From the NCBI GenBank assembly GCA_965546615.1, contig CBEUVQ010000002.1, positions 1-64,000 of the forward strand: a stretch of DNA of 64,000 nt. The letters are read 5' to 3'. Each line of letters starts with the position of its first letter. Positions within the stretch are counted from its first letter, which is position 1. The notes under the pieces were generated by a model. The model was not told the origin of the DNA. It did no database searches and saw only the letters and a program-made list of their open reading frames with translations. Positions 41,967 to 50,983 of the stretch are shown piece after piece. The translations under genes and the position numbers were made by a program. Source of the DNA: CBEUVQ01 sp965546615 (GTDB taxonomy: Bacteria; Bacillota; Desulfotomaculia; Desulfotomaculales; Desulfohalotomaculaceae).

Positions 41967-42638
41967 TCATAAATTTCGTTCATTGATAAATAACTCACCG
42001 TCCGAATCAAGGGTGGCAATTAAAATTTGATCAGGATTAAAGCCTTTTTCCCGCAGCTTTTCTTTCAGCCGCTGTTCGTTCAATCCGACATCCTCTACAT
42101 TCTTCTTTAAAATTTCTCCGTCCATCACCAGCACTGTCGGAAGACCTTCATACTTGGTGGACAAATTCAAATCCTCCGGCGTTACCGGGCGCTTTTGGGA
42201 TTTAGGAATAACACTGAGCTTGCCCGAACACTCTAAAACACCAAATTCAACATCTTGAATTCTGGCTATACCTCGTTCCCTTAATTGGGCAAGAATATCA
42301 TCAAGATTGTACCGTGATTTTTTCATTTCGCTGCGCAAAAGCTTGCCATTTTTAATAATAACTTGGGGAAAACCGCAGATTAACATTCTGATTGTTCTGC
42401 TTTTCAAAGTAAGATAGGAAATACCTACTTCCAGCAAACCCAGCAGCGATAAAATTAAAAAAGTATGCCACAGCGGAATATCCGTTCTTTCCATCGGCAT
42501 CGCAGCCAATTCCGCAATAATGATGGCAACAACAAAATCAAACGGCGAAAGCTGACCGATTTCTCTTTTGCCGGTCAGTCGTAAAATAATCAGTACAAAG
42601 AAATAGGTAACAATTGTGCGAAAAACTATTTCCCACAA
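41967..42638 (-). CDS. DUF421 (YetF-type) membrane protein
   Basis: A 223-residue protein with three helices at the N terminus (about 6-22, 33-48, 56-76) and a cytoplasmic YetF domain: LTGKREIGQLSPFDFVVAII is the family hallmark (start about residue 20), later SRYNLDDILAQLRERG. YetF-type proteins are frequent in spore formers; several paralogues affect germination or spore membranes, but function is not settled. TTG start. Confidence 0.88.
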   Translation of the reverse strand: MWEIVFRTIVTYFFVLIILRLTGKREIGQLSPFDFVVAIIIAELAAMPMERTDIPLWHTFLILSLLGLLEVGISYLTLKSRTIRMLICGFPQVIIKNGKLLRSEMKKSRYNLDDILAQLRERGIARIQDVEFGVLECSGKLSVIPKSQKRPVTPEDLNLSTKYEGLPTVLVMDGEILKKNVEDVGLNEQRLKEKLREKGFNPDQILIATLDSDGELFINERNL

Positions 42639-42749
42639 CAGAATTCACCAACCTTTATTTTGGTATCCATATTGTGAACAATAAAGGTCGGCTGCATACA
42701 TAGTCAACTTTATCAGCACTGCTGACTGCATCACTATCATTTTCACACT

Positions 42750-43286
42750 TTACTTGCTTTTGCGCATGCAGGCAGGAAATATACCGCCGCGAATGCAGCG
42801 GGCGTCGTAAATGTTGTAAAAAGTGCGCTCATCAATCTCATCAAGCAGTTTAATCACTTTGTCCAGATCGCGGCGTTTTACAATAACAAACAAAATCGTC
42901 CGTGGACCTGATCGGCCGGCGCCGACAACACTGGTAACACCAAAACCTTCTGCCCGCAGGCGGTTAATGACATCACCTACTTTTTCCCGGCGGGGAAAAA
43001 CCTGCAGCGACATGTAGCCTACCGCCATAAAGTTTTCAATCATTGCACCGACATAGTTGCCGGTGGCATAACCGCCGGCGTAAGCTATTACTTTAAGCGG
43101 ATCATCTAAACCACCGGCTATCACTTTGTTTAGCGCAACAATAAAAATAGATACTTCAACAAAACCAATGACTGCCGCAGTCAGTTTTTGATCTCTTGTA
43201 AGCATCAAAATTCTGATTACATCAAGCGACATATCAATTACCCGGGCTGCAAAAATAAAAAGATAACCGAAAATTATACTGTCCAA
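42750..43286 (-). CDS. UPF0316 / DUF2179 membrane protein (YebE-type)
   Basis: A 178-residue protein with three helices (about 4-22, 36-55, 65-85) followed by a DUF2179 domain (about 100-170) with FPRREKVGDVINRL and DERTFYNIYDARCIRGG. DUF2179 domains may bind small ligands; no role is established. TTG start with AGGGGG 7 bases upstream. It precedes the DUF421 gene. Confidence 0.88.
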   Translation of the reverse strand: MDSIIFGYLFIFAARVIDMSLDVIRILMLTRDQKLTAAVIGFVEVSIFIVALNKVIAGGLDDPLKVIAYAGGYATGNYVGAMIENFMAVGYMSLQVFPRREKVGDVINRLRAEGFGVTSVVGAGRSGPRTILFVIVKRRDLDKVIKLLDEIDERTFYNIYDARCIRGGIFPACMRKSK

Positions 43287-43303
43287 AATTTATCCCCCTA
43301 ATA

Positions 43304-43353
43304 AAAATTTCCTTTCTCGCCTTCGATATTATATCGATTCAAGGTGAGAAAGG
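43304..43353 (-). terminator. Terminator of leuS
   Basis: CCTTTCTCACCTT and AAGGCGAGAAAGG with an inner CGATAT/ATATCG extension form a long hairpin, followed by AAATTTTTATT on the minus strand. Confidence 0.85.
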
Positions 43354-43369
43354 AAACATGAAAGATCCG

Positions 43370-45850
43370 TTATTTTACTACAATATTTATCAATTTACCC
43401 GGTACCGGAATTACTTTGACAATCTGTTTGTCGGCAATCAATTTTTGCACTTTTGGCTGATCGAGCACATAGGCTTTCATTTCATCTGCTGAAATATCAG
43501 CCGCAACGGTCAGCCGCTCGCGCACTTTGCCGTTAATCTGCACCACAATAACCACTTCTTCTTCCACTAAGGCTTCTTCATTATACTGCGGCCAAGATTG
43601 GTGGTGAACTGTTCCGCTGCACCCCAAAGACTGCCACAGTTCTTCCGCCATATGCGGAGCAAAAGGCGCCAACATCAGGGCTAAACTTTCCAGCGCTTCT
43701 TTTAATACCGCCTTGTTGTATTCCGCTGCCGGCACTTTGTCTTTGTAAGTGTAAAGCGCATTTACCAGCTCCATAATTGAACTGATTGCGGTATTGAAGT
43801 TAAAACGGGTTTCAATATCTTCACCAACTTTTTTAATCGTTTGGTGAGTAATGCGCCGCAGTTCTTTGTGCACACCGACAATTTTAGAGCTGTCCACCGC
43901 ACCGGCATCTTTAACTTCATCTAAGATTGCATGGTACAGCCGCCAAACCCGATTTAAAAAGCGATGGCAGCCCTCTACCCCCCGGTCGCTCCATTCCAGG
44001 TCGCGTTCCGGTGGAGCAGCAAATAAAATAAACAGGCGGGCAGTATCTGCACCGTACTTGTCTATAATTTCTTCCGGGCTGACAACATTACCTTTGGATT
44101 TAGACATTTTTGCACCGTCTTTTAGCACCATTCCTTGTGTAAGCAGGTTTTTAAACGGCTCTTTTTTATCAATCAGGTCTAAATCATGGAAAAACTTAGT
44201 AAAGAATCGTGAATACAGCAGGTGCAGGATAGCATGCTCCACACCACCGATATACTGATCAACCAACATCCAATTATCAGCTTTCTCTTTATCCCACGGA
44301 CCGTTGGTTTCCTTCGGGCTGGTATAACGCAGATAATACCAACTGGAATCGATAAAAGTATCCATGGTATCTGTTTCCCGCTTCGCATCGCCGCCGCATT
44401 TTGGACAGGTAGTATTAATAAACTCCCGGCACTCCGACAGCGGGTTTTGTCCGGTGGCTTTAAACTGCACATCGGTTGGCAGCAGCACCGGCAGTTGTTC
44501 TTCCGGCACAGGAACTATACCGCATTCCGGGCAGTAAACAATCGGAATCGGGGTACCCCAGTAACGCTGGCGGGAAATCAGCCAGTCTCTTAATCTGAAA
44601 GTGACAGCAGCTTTACCTTGTCCGTTTTGTTCCAAACGTTTAGTGATTTCAACCAATGCCTTGCGATTAGGCATACCGTTAAACTCACCGGAATTAATCA
44701 TAACACCGTCTGCCGCAAAAGCTTCTTTTAAGTTGTCAAGATCAATACTTTCATCCTTAGGCTGAACAACCGGCCTGATCGGCAGCTTATATTTCACAGC
44801 AAATTCAAAGTCCCGCTGATCGTGAGCCGGAACACCCATCACCGCACCGGTACCGTATTCCAGCAAAACATAGTTACCAACTAAAATCGGCACATGTTCA
44901 CCGTTAATTGGGTTGATGCAGTAAGCGCCGGTAAATACGCCTTTCTTTTCAGCGGTCATTGTCCGATCGCGCATCGTCATATTGCGCACTTCACGAACAA
45001 AGTCAGCAACTTCTTTTTCGTGATCAGTGCCCGCTACCAGTTTGTCTACCAGCGGATGTTCCGGCGCCAGCACCATGTAAGTAACACCAAAAATGGTATC
45101 CGGCCGAGTGGTAAATACCGTCAATTCTTCATCCATACCGGAAACTTTAAAGACTACCTCTGCCCCTTCGCTGCGGCCGATCCAGTTTTCCTGCATGGTT
45201 TTAACTTTATCCGGCCAACCGGGAAGCTGTTTTAAATCATTGAGCAGTTCTTCGGCATAGTCTGTAATTCTAAAAAACCACTGCTCTAATTCCTTTTGTT
45301 CTACCGGTGTGCTGCAGCGTTCGCAGGCACCTTCCACCACCTGCTCGTTAGCCAATACAGTACCGCATGAAGGGCACCAATTAACCGATGATGTTTTCTT
45401 ATAGCACTTACCCTGCTTATACAGCTGCAGAAATATCCACTGCGTCCACCGATAATAATCGGGATGACAGGTAGCCACTTCGCGTTCCCAATCATAACTA
45501 AGCCCCAGCTGCTTTAACTGGGCTTTCATGCTGGCAATATTATCCCAAGTCCAATCCGCGGGATGAGTGCCGTTTTTAATGGCTGCGTTCTCCGCCGGCA
45601 GTCCAAAGGCATCCCAACCCATCGGGTGCAGCACATTATAGCCGCGCATTGTTTTAAAGCGGGCTACTACGTCACCGATAGAATAGTTGCGCACGTGCCC
45701 CATGTGCAGCTTACCGGATGGATAAGGAAACATTTCTAAGCAGTAATATTTCGGACGCTCAGAAAAGTCCTGCACTCTGTAGGTGTTCTCTTGATCCCAT
45801 TTTTTCTGCCATTTTAGTTCAATATTCTTAAAATCATACCGTTCTTGCAC
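43370..45850 (-). CDS. leuS: Leucyl-tRNA synthetase
   Basis: A 826-residue class I synthetase charging tRNA-Leu. The HIGH motif is PYPSGKLHMGHVRNY (about 43-57), the editing domain lies in the middle (TTRPDTIFGVTYM about 230), and KMSKSKGN carries the ATP-binding KMSKS loop near residue 575. Zinc-ribbon cysteines CPSCG and CPKCGG are present. GTG start with GGAGGAAG upstream. It is not preceded by a T-box, although a leucine-type T-box lies upstream of the neighbouring acyl-CoA ligase; see that entry. Confidence 0.98.
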   Translation of the reverse strand: MQERYDFKNIELKWQKKWDQENTYRVQDFSERPKYYCLEMFPYPSGKLHMGHVRNYSIGDVVARFKTMRGYNVLHPMGWDAFGLPAENAAIKNGTHPADWTWDNIASMKAQLKQLGLSYDWEREVATCHPDYYRWTQWIFLQLYKQGKCYKKTSSVNWCPSCGTVLANEQVVEGACERCSTPVEQKELEQWFFRITDYAEELLNDLKQLPGWPDKVKTMQENWIGRSEGAEVVFKVSGMDEELTVFTTRPDTIFGVTYMVLAPEHPLVDKLVAGTDHEKEVADFVREVRNMTMRDRTMTAEKKGVFTGAYCINPINGEHVPILVGNYVLLEYGTGAVMGVPAHDQRDFEFAVKYKLPIRPVVQPKDESIDLDNLKEAFAADGVMINSGEFNGMPNRKALVEITKRLEQNGQGKAAVTFRLRDWLISRQRYWGTPIPIVYCPECGIVPVPEEQLPVLLPTDVQFKATGQNPLSECREFINTTCPKCGGDAKRETDTMDTFIDSSWYYLRYTSPKETNGPWDKEKADNWMLVDQYIGGVEHAILHLLYSRFFTKFFHDLDLIDKKEPFKNLLTQGMVLKDGAKMSKSKGNVVSPEEIIDKYGADTARLFILFAAPPERDLEWSDRGVEGCHRFLNRVWRLYHAILDEVKDAGAVDSSKIVGVHKELRRITHQTIKKVGEDIETRFNFNTAISSIMELVNALYTYKDKVPAAEYNKAVLKEALESLALMLAPFAPHMAEELWQSLGCSGTVHHQSWPQYNEEALVEEEVVIVVQINGKVRERLTVAADISADEMKAYVLDQPKVQKLIADKQIVKVIPVPGKLINIVVK

Positions 45851-46148
45851 TGCTTCTTCCTCCTAATATAGCTGCCAAAGCACTTACGTGATACAAGCCA
45901 CGCGCTGACCGCAGGGGTACTAATTGCGCCCGCCTGTCAACAAACAAGCTGCGTTTTTTACCGCACGGTCGAAAAACCGCCCGCCGCCCCTCTGGCTGCG
46001 CCGCTTATTATCAGCGGTTTTGCAGAAGTCAAATGCCTTGGCTGTTTGTGCGACTTTATTGTTGGCATTGATACATGCTGACATTAAACAGAATAACTTA
46101 GCAGAAGGAAGCACTGCGGCAAATCCCTTCTGCTTAAATTCCCTGCTC
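45851..46148 (-). other. Unassigned leader/intergenic region before leuS
   Basis: About 300 bases with no convincing gene. It contains an 8-bp inverted repeat GCAGAAGG/CCTTCTGC (around 46100-46135), a CCGCT/AGCGG hairpin, and a strikingly GC-rich stretch (about 45960-46020) unlike the AT-rich gaps elsewhere. If leuS starts from the promoter at 46149-46177 this is a long 5' leader. No T-box motif (AGGGTGGNACCGCG) occurs in it. Confidence 0.5.
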
Positions 46149-46177
46149 ATTTTATCATAATTTGTCATACTGCTCAA
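46149..46177 (-). promoter_or_regulatory. Candidate promoter of leuS
   Basis: TTGAGC, 17 bases, TAAAAT with TGA before it (extended -10), just downstream of the acyl-CoA ligase stop codon. Confidence 0.55.
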
Positions 46178-46196
46178 CAATATACAATTTTACCGG

Positions 46197-47873
46197 CTAA
46201 GCCGTTTCTACATCGGCAATTTCTTTTAAGCCCAACATCTCAATCGCCTGCTCACGCAGTTTATATTTCTGCACTTTACCGCTGGCTGTAGTGGGGTAAT
46301 TATCCACAAAGATCACATACTGCGGTATTTTATAGCGGGCAATTTTATCTAAGCAATATGCCTGCACTTCTTCTTTTGTTAACTCGCAGCCTTCCCTCAA
46401 TTTGATAAACGCCAGCACTTCTTCGCCATATTTAGCACTGGGAACCCCGATAACCTGCACTTCTTTAATCTTCGGGTTTGTATATAAAAATTCTTCAATT
46501 TCCCGCGGATAAATGTTCTCTCCGCCGCGGATAATCATCTCTTTTAATCGGCCGGTTATTTTTAGGTAACCGTTATTGTCAACCACACCTAAATCGCCGG
46601 TATGAAGCCAACCGTCTTGGTCGATTGCCTGGGCGGTAGCTTCAGGGTTTTTATAATAGCCTTTCATTACGTTGTATCCACGGGCGCAGATTTCACCCTG
46701 CATTCCCGGGGGAAGCTGCTCACCGGTCGCCGGATCAATAATTTTCATTTCCACATTGGGAAGCGCTCGCCCCACTGAATTGACACGCAGCTCAATCGGG
46801 TCATCGGTACGGGTCATAGTAATGCCGGGAGAAGCTTCCGTTTGACCGTAAGTAATGACAATTTCTTTCATATTCATCCGTTCAATCACCGAGCGCATTA
46901 CTTCAATCGGGCAGGGCGCTCCGGCCATTATCCCGGTACGCAAAGACGAAAGATCGTAATTTTCTTTTTCCAGACATTCCAATTCCATAATAAACATTGT
47001 CGGCACACCGTGCACCGCAGTACAGCGTTCTTTTTCAATCGCCTCTAAAACCCGATAAGGATTGTATGTTTCAGCAGGTATTACCATCGCCGCTCCACTG
47101 ACTAAACAAGTTAATGTTCCCAACACACAGCCAAAGCAGTGAAAAAAAGGAACGGGAATGCACAAGCGATCTTTGTCGGTAAAATTCAAACATTGGGCGA
47201 TGCTGCGCGCATTGCCTACCAGGTTATTATGCGTAAGCATTACTCCTTTGGGAAAACCGGTCGTTCCTGATGTGTACTGCATATTAATAACATCGTCGGG
47301 ATCTAAGCTTTTTAACCGGTAATCCAACTGCTGCTCGGAAATTTGCTCGGCTTTTTCCAATATATCCTGCCAGTTAAACATACCGGGGTGGTCTTCGCTG
47401 CCTAAAAAGACAACATTTTTTAAATAAGGCAGACGTTCGCTGTTTAATTGACCGGCTTCTGCATTGTGCAGTTCAGGACACAGTTCATAAATCATATCCA
47501 GATAATTTGAACTTTTGGTACCGCCAATCATAAACAGAGTTGTGCTGTCGGACTGTTTTAACAAATATTCCAGTTCAAAAGTTTTATAGTTGGTGTTTAC
47601 AGTAACCAGCACCGCACCCATCATTCCGGTGGCAAACTGCAGCAGTACCCATTCAGGAACATTGGTGGCCCAAACAGCAACATGATCACCTTTTTTGATG
47701 CCCAGCGCCATCAGTCCCCGAGCCACTCGACGGCATACTTTGTATAAGTCACCGTATGTATAGCGCAGATCACGATCGGTATACACCAGCGCGTCATTAT
47801 CGGGATATTTCAGCGCTGTTTGTTGAAGCAAATGTCCCACAGTAATGTCAGCAGAATTATTTACCTTTTTCAT
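46197..47873 (-). CDS. Acyl-CoA synthetase (AMP-forming), FadD type
   Basis: A 558-residue adenylate-forming ligase with all motifs: MQYTSGTTGFPKGVMLTHN (about 195-213), TYGQTEASPG (about 342), GWLHTGDLGVVDNNGY (about 425), the hinge GRLKEMIIRGGENIYPRE (about 445) and TASGKVQKYKL at the C terminus. It activates a fatty or branched acid to its CoA ester. The gene sits between a leucine-type T-box and leuS, where other Firmicutes have leuS directly after rsfS, so it appears inserted. If transcribed only through that T-box, it would respond to uncharged tRNA-Leu, which could fit branched-chain acid metabolism, but this is inference. Confidence 0.93.
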   Translation of the reverse strand: MKKVNNSADITVGHLLQQTALKYPDNDALVYTDRDLRYTYGDLYKVCRRVARGLMALGIKKGDHVAVWATNVPEWVLLQFATGMMGAVLVTVNTNYKTFELEYLLKQSDSTTLFMIGGTKSSNYLDMIYELCPELHNAEAGQLNSERLPYLKNVVFLGSEDHPGMFNWQDILEKAEQISEQQLDYRLKSLDPDDVINMQYTSGTTGFPKGVMLTHNNLVGNARSIAQCLNFTDKDRLCIPVPFFHCFGCVLGTLTCLVSGAAMVIPAETYNPYRVLEAIEKERCTAVHGVPTMFIMELECLEKENYDLSSLRTGIMAGAPCPIEVMRSVIERMNMKEIVITYGQTEASPGITMTRTDDPIELRVNSVGRALPNVEMKIIDPATGEQLPPGMQGEICARGYNVMKGYYKNPEATAQAIDQDGWLHTGDLGVVDNNGYLKITGRLKEMIIRGGENIYPREIEEFLYTNPKIKEVQVIGVPSAKYGEEVLAFIKLREGCELTKEEVQAYCLDKIARYKIPQYVIFVDNYPTTASGKVQKYKLREQAIEMLGLKEIADVETA

Positions 47874-47954
47874 ACTCCCCTCCTAAAATCATTCGGAATA
47901 TTCTGGATTATGTCTTTAGTCGTTAAGCCATGTTTTACATGTTTTATCTGTAAA

Positions 47955-47992
47955 TAAAAAAACTTCTCATCCCTGGTAAGGGACGAGAAGTT
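47955..47992 (-). terminator. T-box regulated terminator
   Basis: An 11-bp stem and seven T, mutually exclusive with the antiterminator formed by the adjacent T-box sequence. It also lies downstream of the tRNA-Ala and could end tRNA transcripts. Confidence 0.9.
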
Positions 47993-48025
47993 TTTCCCGC
48001 GGTACCACCCTAATGGTATAATAAA

Positions 48026-48101
<76 letters not shown>

Positions 48102-48282
48102 ACGTATTATCCACTCAATGTGTATAACGGTCACTGCCGGTATGAAGTACATATCCTCCATACATCTCCGAGGCGAGTTCAATGTTACGCCCGCCGTTTT
48201 TCACCAACCAACGGCTCTCTACAGAGCGGTAGCATTTACTACTCCTCATCATTGAAGATGCTCTGTTTATTTGACAATGATT

Positions 48283-48311
48283 ATTATAAACAACGGCACA
48301 GCAAATGTCAA
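48283..48311 (-). promoter_or_regulatory. Consensus sigma-A promoter of the T-box/tRNA-Ala leader
   Basis: Perfect TTGACA, 17 bases, perfect TATAAT, just after the rsfS stop codon. Confidence 0.93.
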
Positions 48312-48332
48312 CACTTTCTATGCCGCTGCCCT

Positions 48333-48704
48333 TTAAGATTGCTGGCCGGCAGCCTGCCAGGGAACATTCACAACTTCGGCATCACGCCACAAACGCTCTA
48401 AATTATAAAAATCGCGCTCCTCTTCCCGAAAAACATGTATTACTACATCGCCGTAATCTAACAATATCCAGGCTTCCTCTCGCAAACCCTCTCTTCCTTT
48501 TGGTTTAACTCCGTGCTCCAACAGCTTTTCTTGAACGTTTTCGGCAATAGCTTTTACCTGCGTACCGGATCTGCCGCTGCAAATAATAAAGTAATCGCAT
48601 ACTGTGGAAATGTTGGCGATATTTAAAACTTTGATGTCCTGTGCTTTTTTTTCTTCAGCAGCGTTGTAAGCTACATCCACGATTTGTTGGATGCTAAGAG
48701 TCAA
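48333..48704 (-). CDS. rsfS: Ribosomal silencing factor RsfS
   Basis: A 123-residue DUF143 protein that binds ribosomal protein L14 and blocks subunit joining in nutrient limitation. KAQDIKVLNI, CDYFIICSGRSGTQVKAIAENV and EAWILLDYGDVVIHVF are the family blocks. TTG start. It follows yqeK by 64 bases, and a strong new promoter lies right after its stop. Confidence 0.95.
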   Translation of the reverse strand: MTLSIQQIVDVAYNAAEEKKAQDIKVLNIANISTVCDYFIICSGRSGTQVKAIAENVQEKLLEHGVKPKGREGLREEAWILLDYGDVVIHVFREEERDFYNLERLWRDAEVVNVPWQAAGQQS

Positions 48705-48768
48705 ATCAATTCCCCCTATAAAATAAATTATTTATTTAGATTATACTACAACCGTTGGCTGAATGTTC

Positions 48769-49362
48769 CTAGTTCTCTTCCTTGTTGGCGGCCATTTCCA
48801 ACAACAATTGATTGCGGCACTCTACTGCCAGCGGATGAAGCAGCCACTTGGATTTTAACACATTTTTGATTTTTAATTCAAGACAGCAAAGTACCGCTTC
48901 GTCAAGATTTATACCTGCCGCTAACTGTTCCCGCAAATATTTTGCTTCCGGATACCGGCGTCCCGGCTCGATAAAGTCAGCAATCATCAATACCTTATCC
49001 AATTTTTGCATTGTTTTTGCACCTAAAGTATGTATTTTTATTGCCTGCAGCACTTCAGGATCTTCAATGCCATATTCCTGCTCAGCCAATACTGCACCTA
49101 CCGGTCCATGCAGCATAGCCGGCATACATTGATGGATAAAATCAACTTCAATACCATAATTGCGCGCCGCCTCCAGCAGCTTTTCATCAGAATAATCTCT
49201 GGCACAGTCATGCAGCAGTGCTGCCAATCGGGCTTGGTCAGCATCAATGTCAAATTTTTTTGCCAAAGCAGCGGCAGTATCCGCTGTACCTAAGGTGTGG
49301 CGCATTCTGGCTTTACTGATATTTCGTCGTAACTCCTCAGTTATCTGATCAATGTGCTTCAA
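48769..49362 (-). CDS. yqeK: HD-domain diadenosine tetraphosphatase YqeK
   Basis: A 197-residue HD-fold hydrolase, the symmetric Ap4A hydrolase of Gram-positive bacteria. H in RMRHTLGTADTA, HD in LLHDCARDY (about 47-55), then MLHGPVGAVLA and KIHTLGAKTM provide metal ligands. TTG start at 49362 follows GGGAGAG by about 6 bases. It lies upstream of rsfS in the usual nadD-yqeK-rsfS order, but an RRM gene has been placed between nadD and it. Confidence 0.93.
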   Translation of the reverse strand: MKHIDQITEELRRNISKARMRHTLGTADTAAALAKKFDIDADQARLAALLHDCARDYSDEKLLEAARNYGIEVDFIHQCMPAMLHGPVGAVLAEQEYGIEDPEVLQAIKIHTLGAKTMQKLDKVLMIADFIEPGRRYPEAKYLREQLAAGINLDEAVLCCLELKIKNVLKSKWLLHPLAVECRNQLLLEMAANKEEN

Positions 49363-49446
49363 AGCAATCTCTCCCTTAACATTGTTTTCATGCCTGCACT
49401 TAGGCAGCTTCACCAGCAAAAATTAAATATATATTACAAAAGAGAT

Positions 49447-49472
49447 GGCCTCCTTCCCAAAGGACGGAGGCC
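49447..49472 (-). terminator. Terminator of the RRM protein gene
   Basis: GGCCTCC/GGAGGCC stem with a 12-base loop; the following tract (ATCTCTTTTG) is only partly T. Confidence 0.6.
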
Positions 49473-49482
49473 GGTTTTAAAA

Positions 49483-49731
49483 CTACTCACGAGGTTTTGC
49501 TTCGTTTACTGTAATCACACGGCCGTCTAATTCGGTACCGTTTAGTGCCGCGATCATTTTGTCAGCATCCTCATCATTAACTTCCACAAATCCAAACCCT
49601 TTAGATCTGCCTGTTTCCCGATCGGTAATTACCCGGCTGGAAACAACCTGACCATATGGTTCGAATGCTTCGGCTAATTGCTCAGACCTGACGGACCACG
49701 GCAAATTGCCCACATACAGTGTGCGCGCCAT
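49483..49731 (-). CDS. RRM-domain RNA-binding protein
   Basis: An 82-residue single RNA recognition motif. RNP2 is LYVGNLPW (residues 4-11) and RNP1 is KGFGFVEV (about 44-51), with the aromatic positions kept. Bacterial single-RRM proteins of this type are RNA chaperones, often cold- or stress-induced. ATG at 49731 follows GAGGTG. It has a terminator of its own and interrupts the nadD-yqeK pair, so it may be a relocated gene. Confidence 0.93.
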   Translation of the reverse strand: MARTLYVGNLPWSVRSEQLAEAFEPYGQVVSSRVITDRETGRSKGFGFVEVNDEDADKMIAALNGTELDGRVITVNEAKPRE

Positions 49732-49840
49732 TTTGGTCACCTCTTTCCCTGTACTGCTTTGTTAATATTCAAGGTTTACTATATTATTTGCAGTATGAAA
49801 AGCAGTAATTCAGATATTCGCACGCACAATTTTCCACACT

Positions 49841-50443
49841 TTACAGGTAAAGGTTGTGCTGAAGAATATAGTCTTCAACCGGCTCCGGTAGCAGATATTT
49901 AATTGGTTCCTTTTCACGCACCCGGCGGCGAATGTCGGTACTGGAAATTGCCAACGCCGGAATATAAATAGGCACTATTTTTTGAAAATAAACATCCGGC
50001 AGCATATGTAATTTTTCTTGTAAATTTGTAATATCGTATCCCGGCCGGGTAGCAGCTACAAAATAACACAATGAAAGCAGCTCTTCTACATTTTTCCAAG
50101 TAATAATTTCTAATACCGCATCCGCACCGGTAATAAAGTACATTTTCTCCGGTTGATAGCGTTGGTGCAGCGTTTTAACGGTATCAATAGTATAAGACAG
50201 GCCGGTGCGATTAATTTCTACAGTAGATATTTCAAAAAAACGATTGGATTGAATGGCCAATTCAGTCATTTTTAATCTATGTTTAACAGCAGATATGTTT
50301 TTATCTTTTTTATGCGGTGGCCGGGCAGCAGGAATAAACAGCACTTTATCGCATTGAAACTCATGACGCACTTGCTCGGCAACCACTAAATGCCCATAAT
50401 GAATGGGATCAAAGGTTCCGCCCATGATAGCTAATGACTTCAT
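49841..50443 (-). CDS. nadD: Nicotinate-nucleotide adenylyltransferase
   Basis: A 200-residue nucleotidyltransferase that makes deamido-NAD from nicotinate mononucleotide. The ATP motif GGTFDPIHYGHL (about 8-19) with HxGH, the PPHK loop (about 44) and ISSTDIRRRV near the C terminus (about 169-178) are diagnostic. Confidence 0.96.
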   Translation of the reverse strand: MKSLAIMGGTFDPIHYGHLVVAEQVRHEFQCDKVLFIPAARPPHKKDKNISAVKHRLKMTELAIQSNRFFEISTVEINRTGLSYTIDTVKTLHQRYQPEKMYFITGADAVLEIITWKNVEELLSLCYFVAATRPGYDITNLQEKLHMLPDVYFQKIVPIYIPALAISSTDIRRRVREKEPIKYLLPEPVEDYILQHNLYL

Positions 50444-50649
50444 TTAATATCACCTATATTAGTATATTTTCTTATCAGATAAGAATGGACAACCATAGAC
50501 ATTATCCACTAATCGCAAAAATTTATCAATACTAACTTAAAAGTATTTGTTAAAAGTGCCATTACTTGCAAAAAGGGCTGCAGCATTTAATGTTGAATAT
50601 TAAACAAAGTTAGGGTGTAAATCTTAAAAGTATGAAGGGAGTATTTTTA

Positions 50650-50931
50650 GTGCGTAGTTATTTGTATCCTACTTTCACGCTGGATAATGAAAATTTTGAA
50701 CGGGCTCTACCGATAGCGCTGTCGTTGTCCAAAAAATTCCAATTACCCTGCCGCATTTGGAAATCAGGTGATTGGTTTGCCATTTCTTTTCAAGATAAGG
50801 CAATAAATCATGGCTTTTATTATTCCCATCAACACGAAAATGATCTTCGCGCGGCTTTTGAAAGATATGCTGATTTTAAACTTATTTATGCCAAAGAAAA
50901 TATTTTTGCCCAAGGTAAAGATTTGGTGTAA
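50650..50931 (+). CDS. Small hypothetical protein (93 aa)
   Basis: A plus-strand gene with a GTG start 8 bases after AAGGGAG; an upstream ATG at 50632 would overlap that site. The product is soluble, aromatic-rich (SYLYPTFTLDNENF, WKSGDWFAISF, HGFYYSHQHENDLRAAFERYAD in three stretches) and ends AQGKDLV. I recognise no family. It is bounded by divergent nadD and convergent obg with a shared terminator, so it stands alone. Confidence 0.6.
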   Translation: MRSYLYPTFTLDNENFERALPIALSLSKKFQLPCRIWKSGDWFAISFQDKAINHGFYYSHQHENDLRAAFERYADFKLIYAKENIFAQGKDLV

Positions 50932-50936
50932 AAGCT

Positions 50937-50983
50937 AAAAAGGGCTGCTGCGCAAACTGCTCAGTTCGCACAGCGGCCCTTTT
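50937..50983. terminator. Bidirectional terminator
   Basis: AAAAGGGC/GCCCTTTT ends of an interrupted hairpin with inner GCTGCG/CGCACAGC pairing, between the convergent small gene and obg. Confidence 0.7.

Noticed and set aside
45920..46180. 86-codon frame before leuS on the minus strand
   Set aside because: It starts with TTG without a Shine-Dalgarno, crosses the predicted leuS promoter and a GC-rich hairpin region, and its composition does not look like a protein.
45851..46196. T-box directly upstream of leuS
   Set aside because: No AGGGTGGNACCGCG box or Stem I motifs occur in this gap; the only T-box lies upstream of the acyl-CoA ligase.
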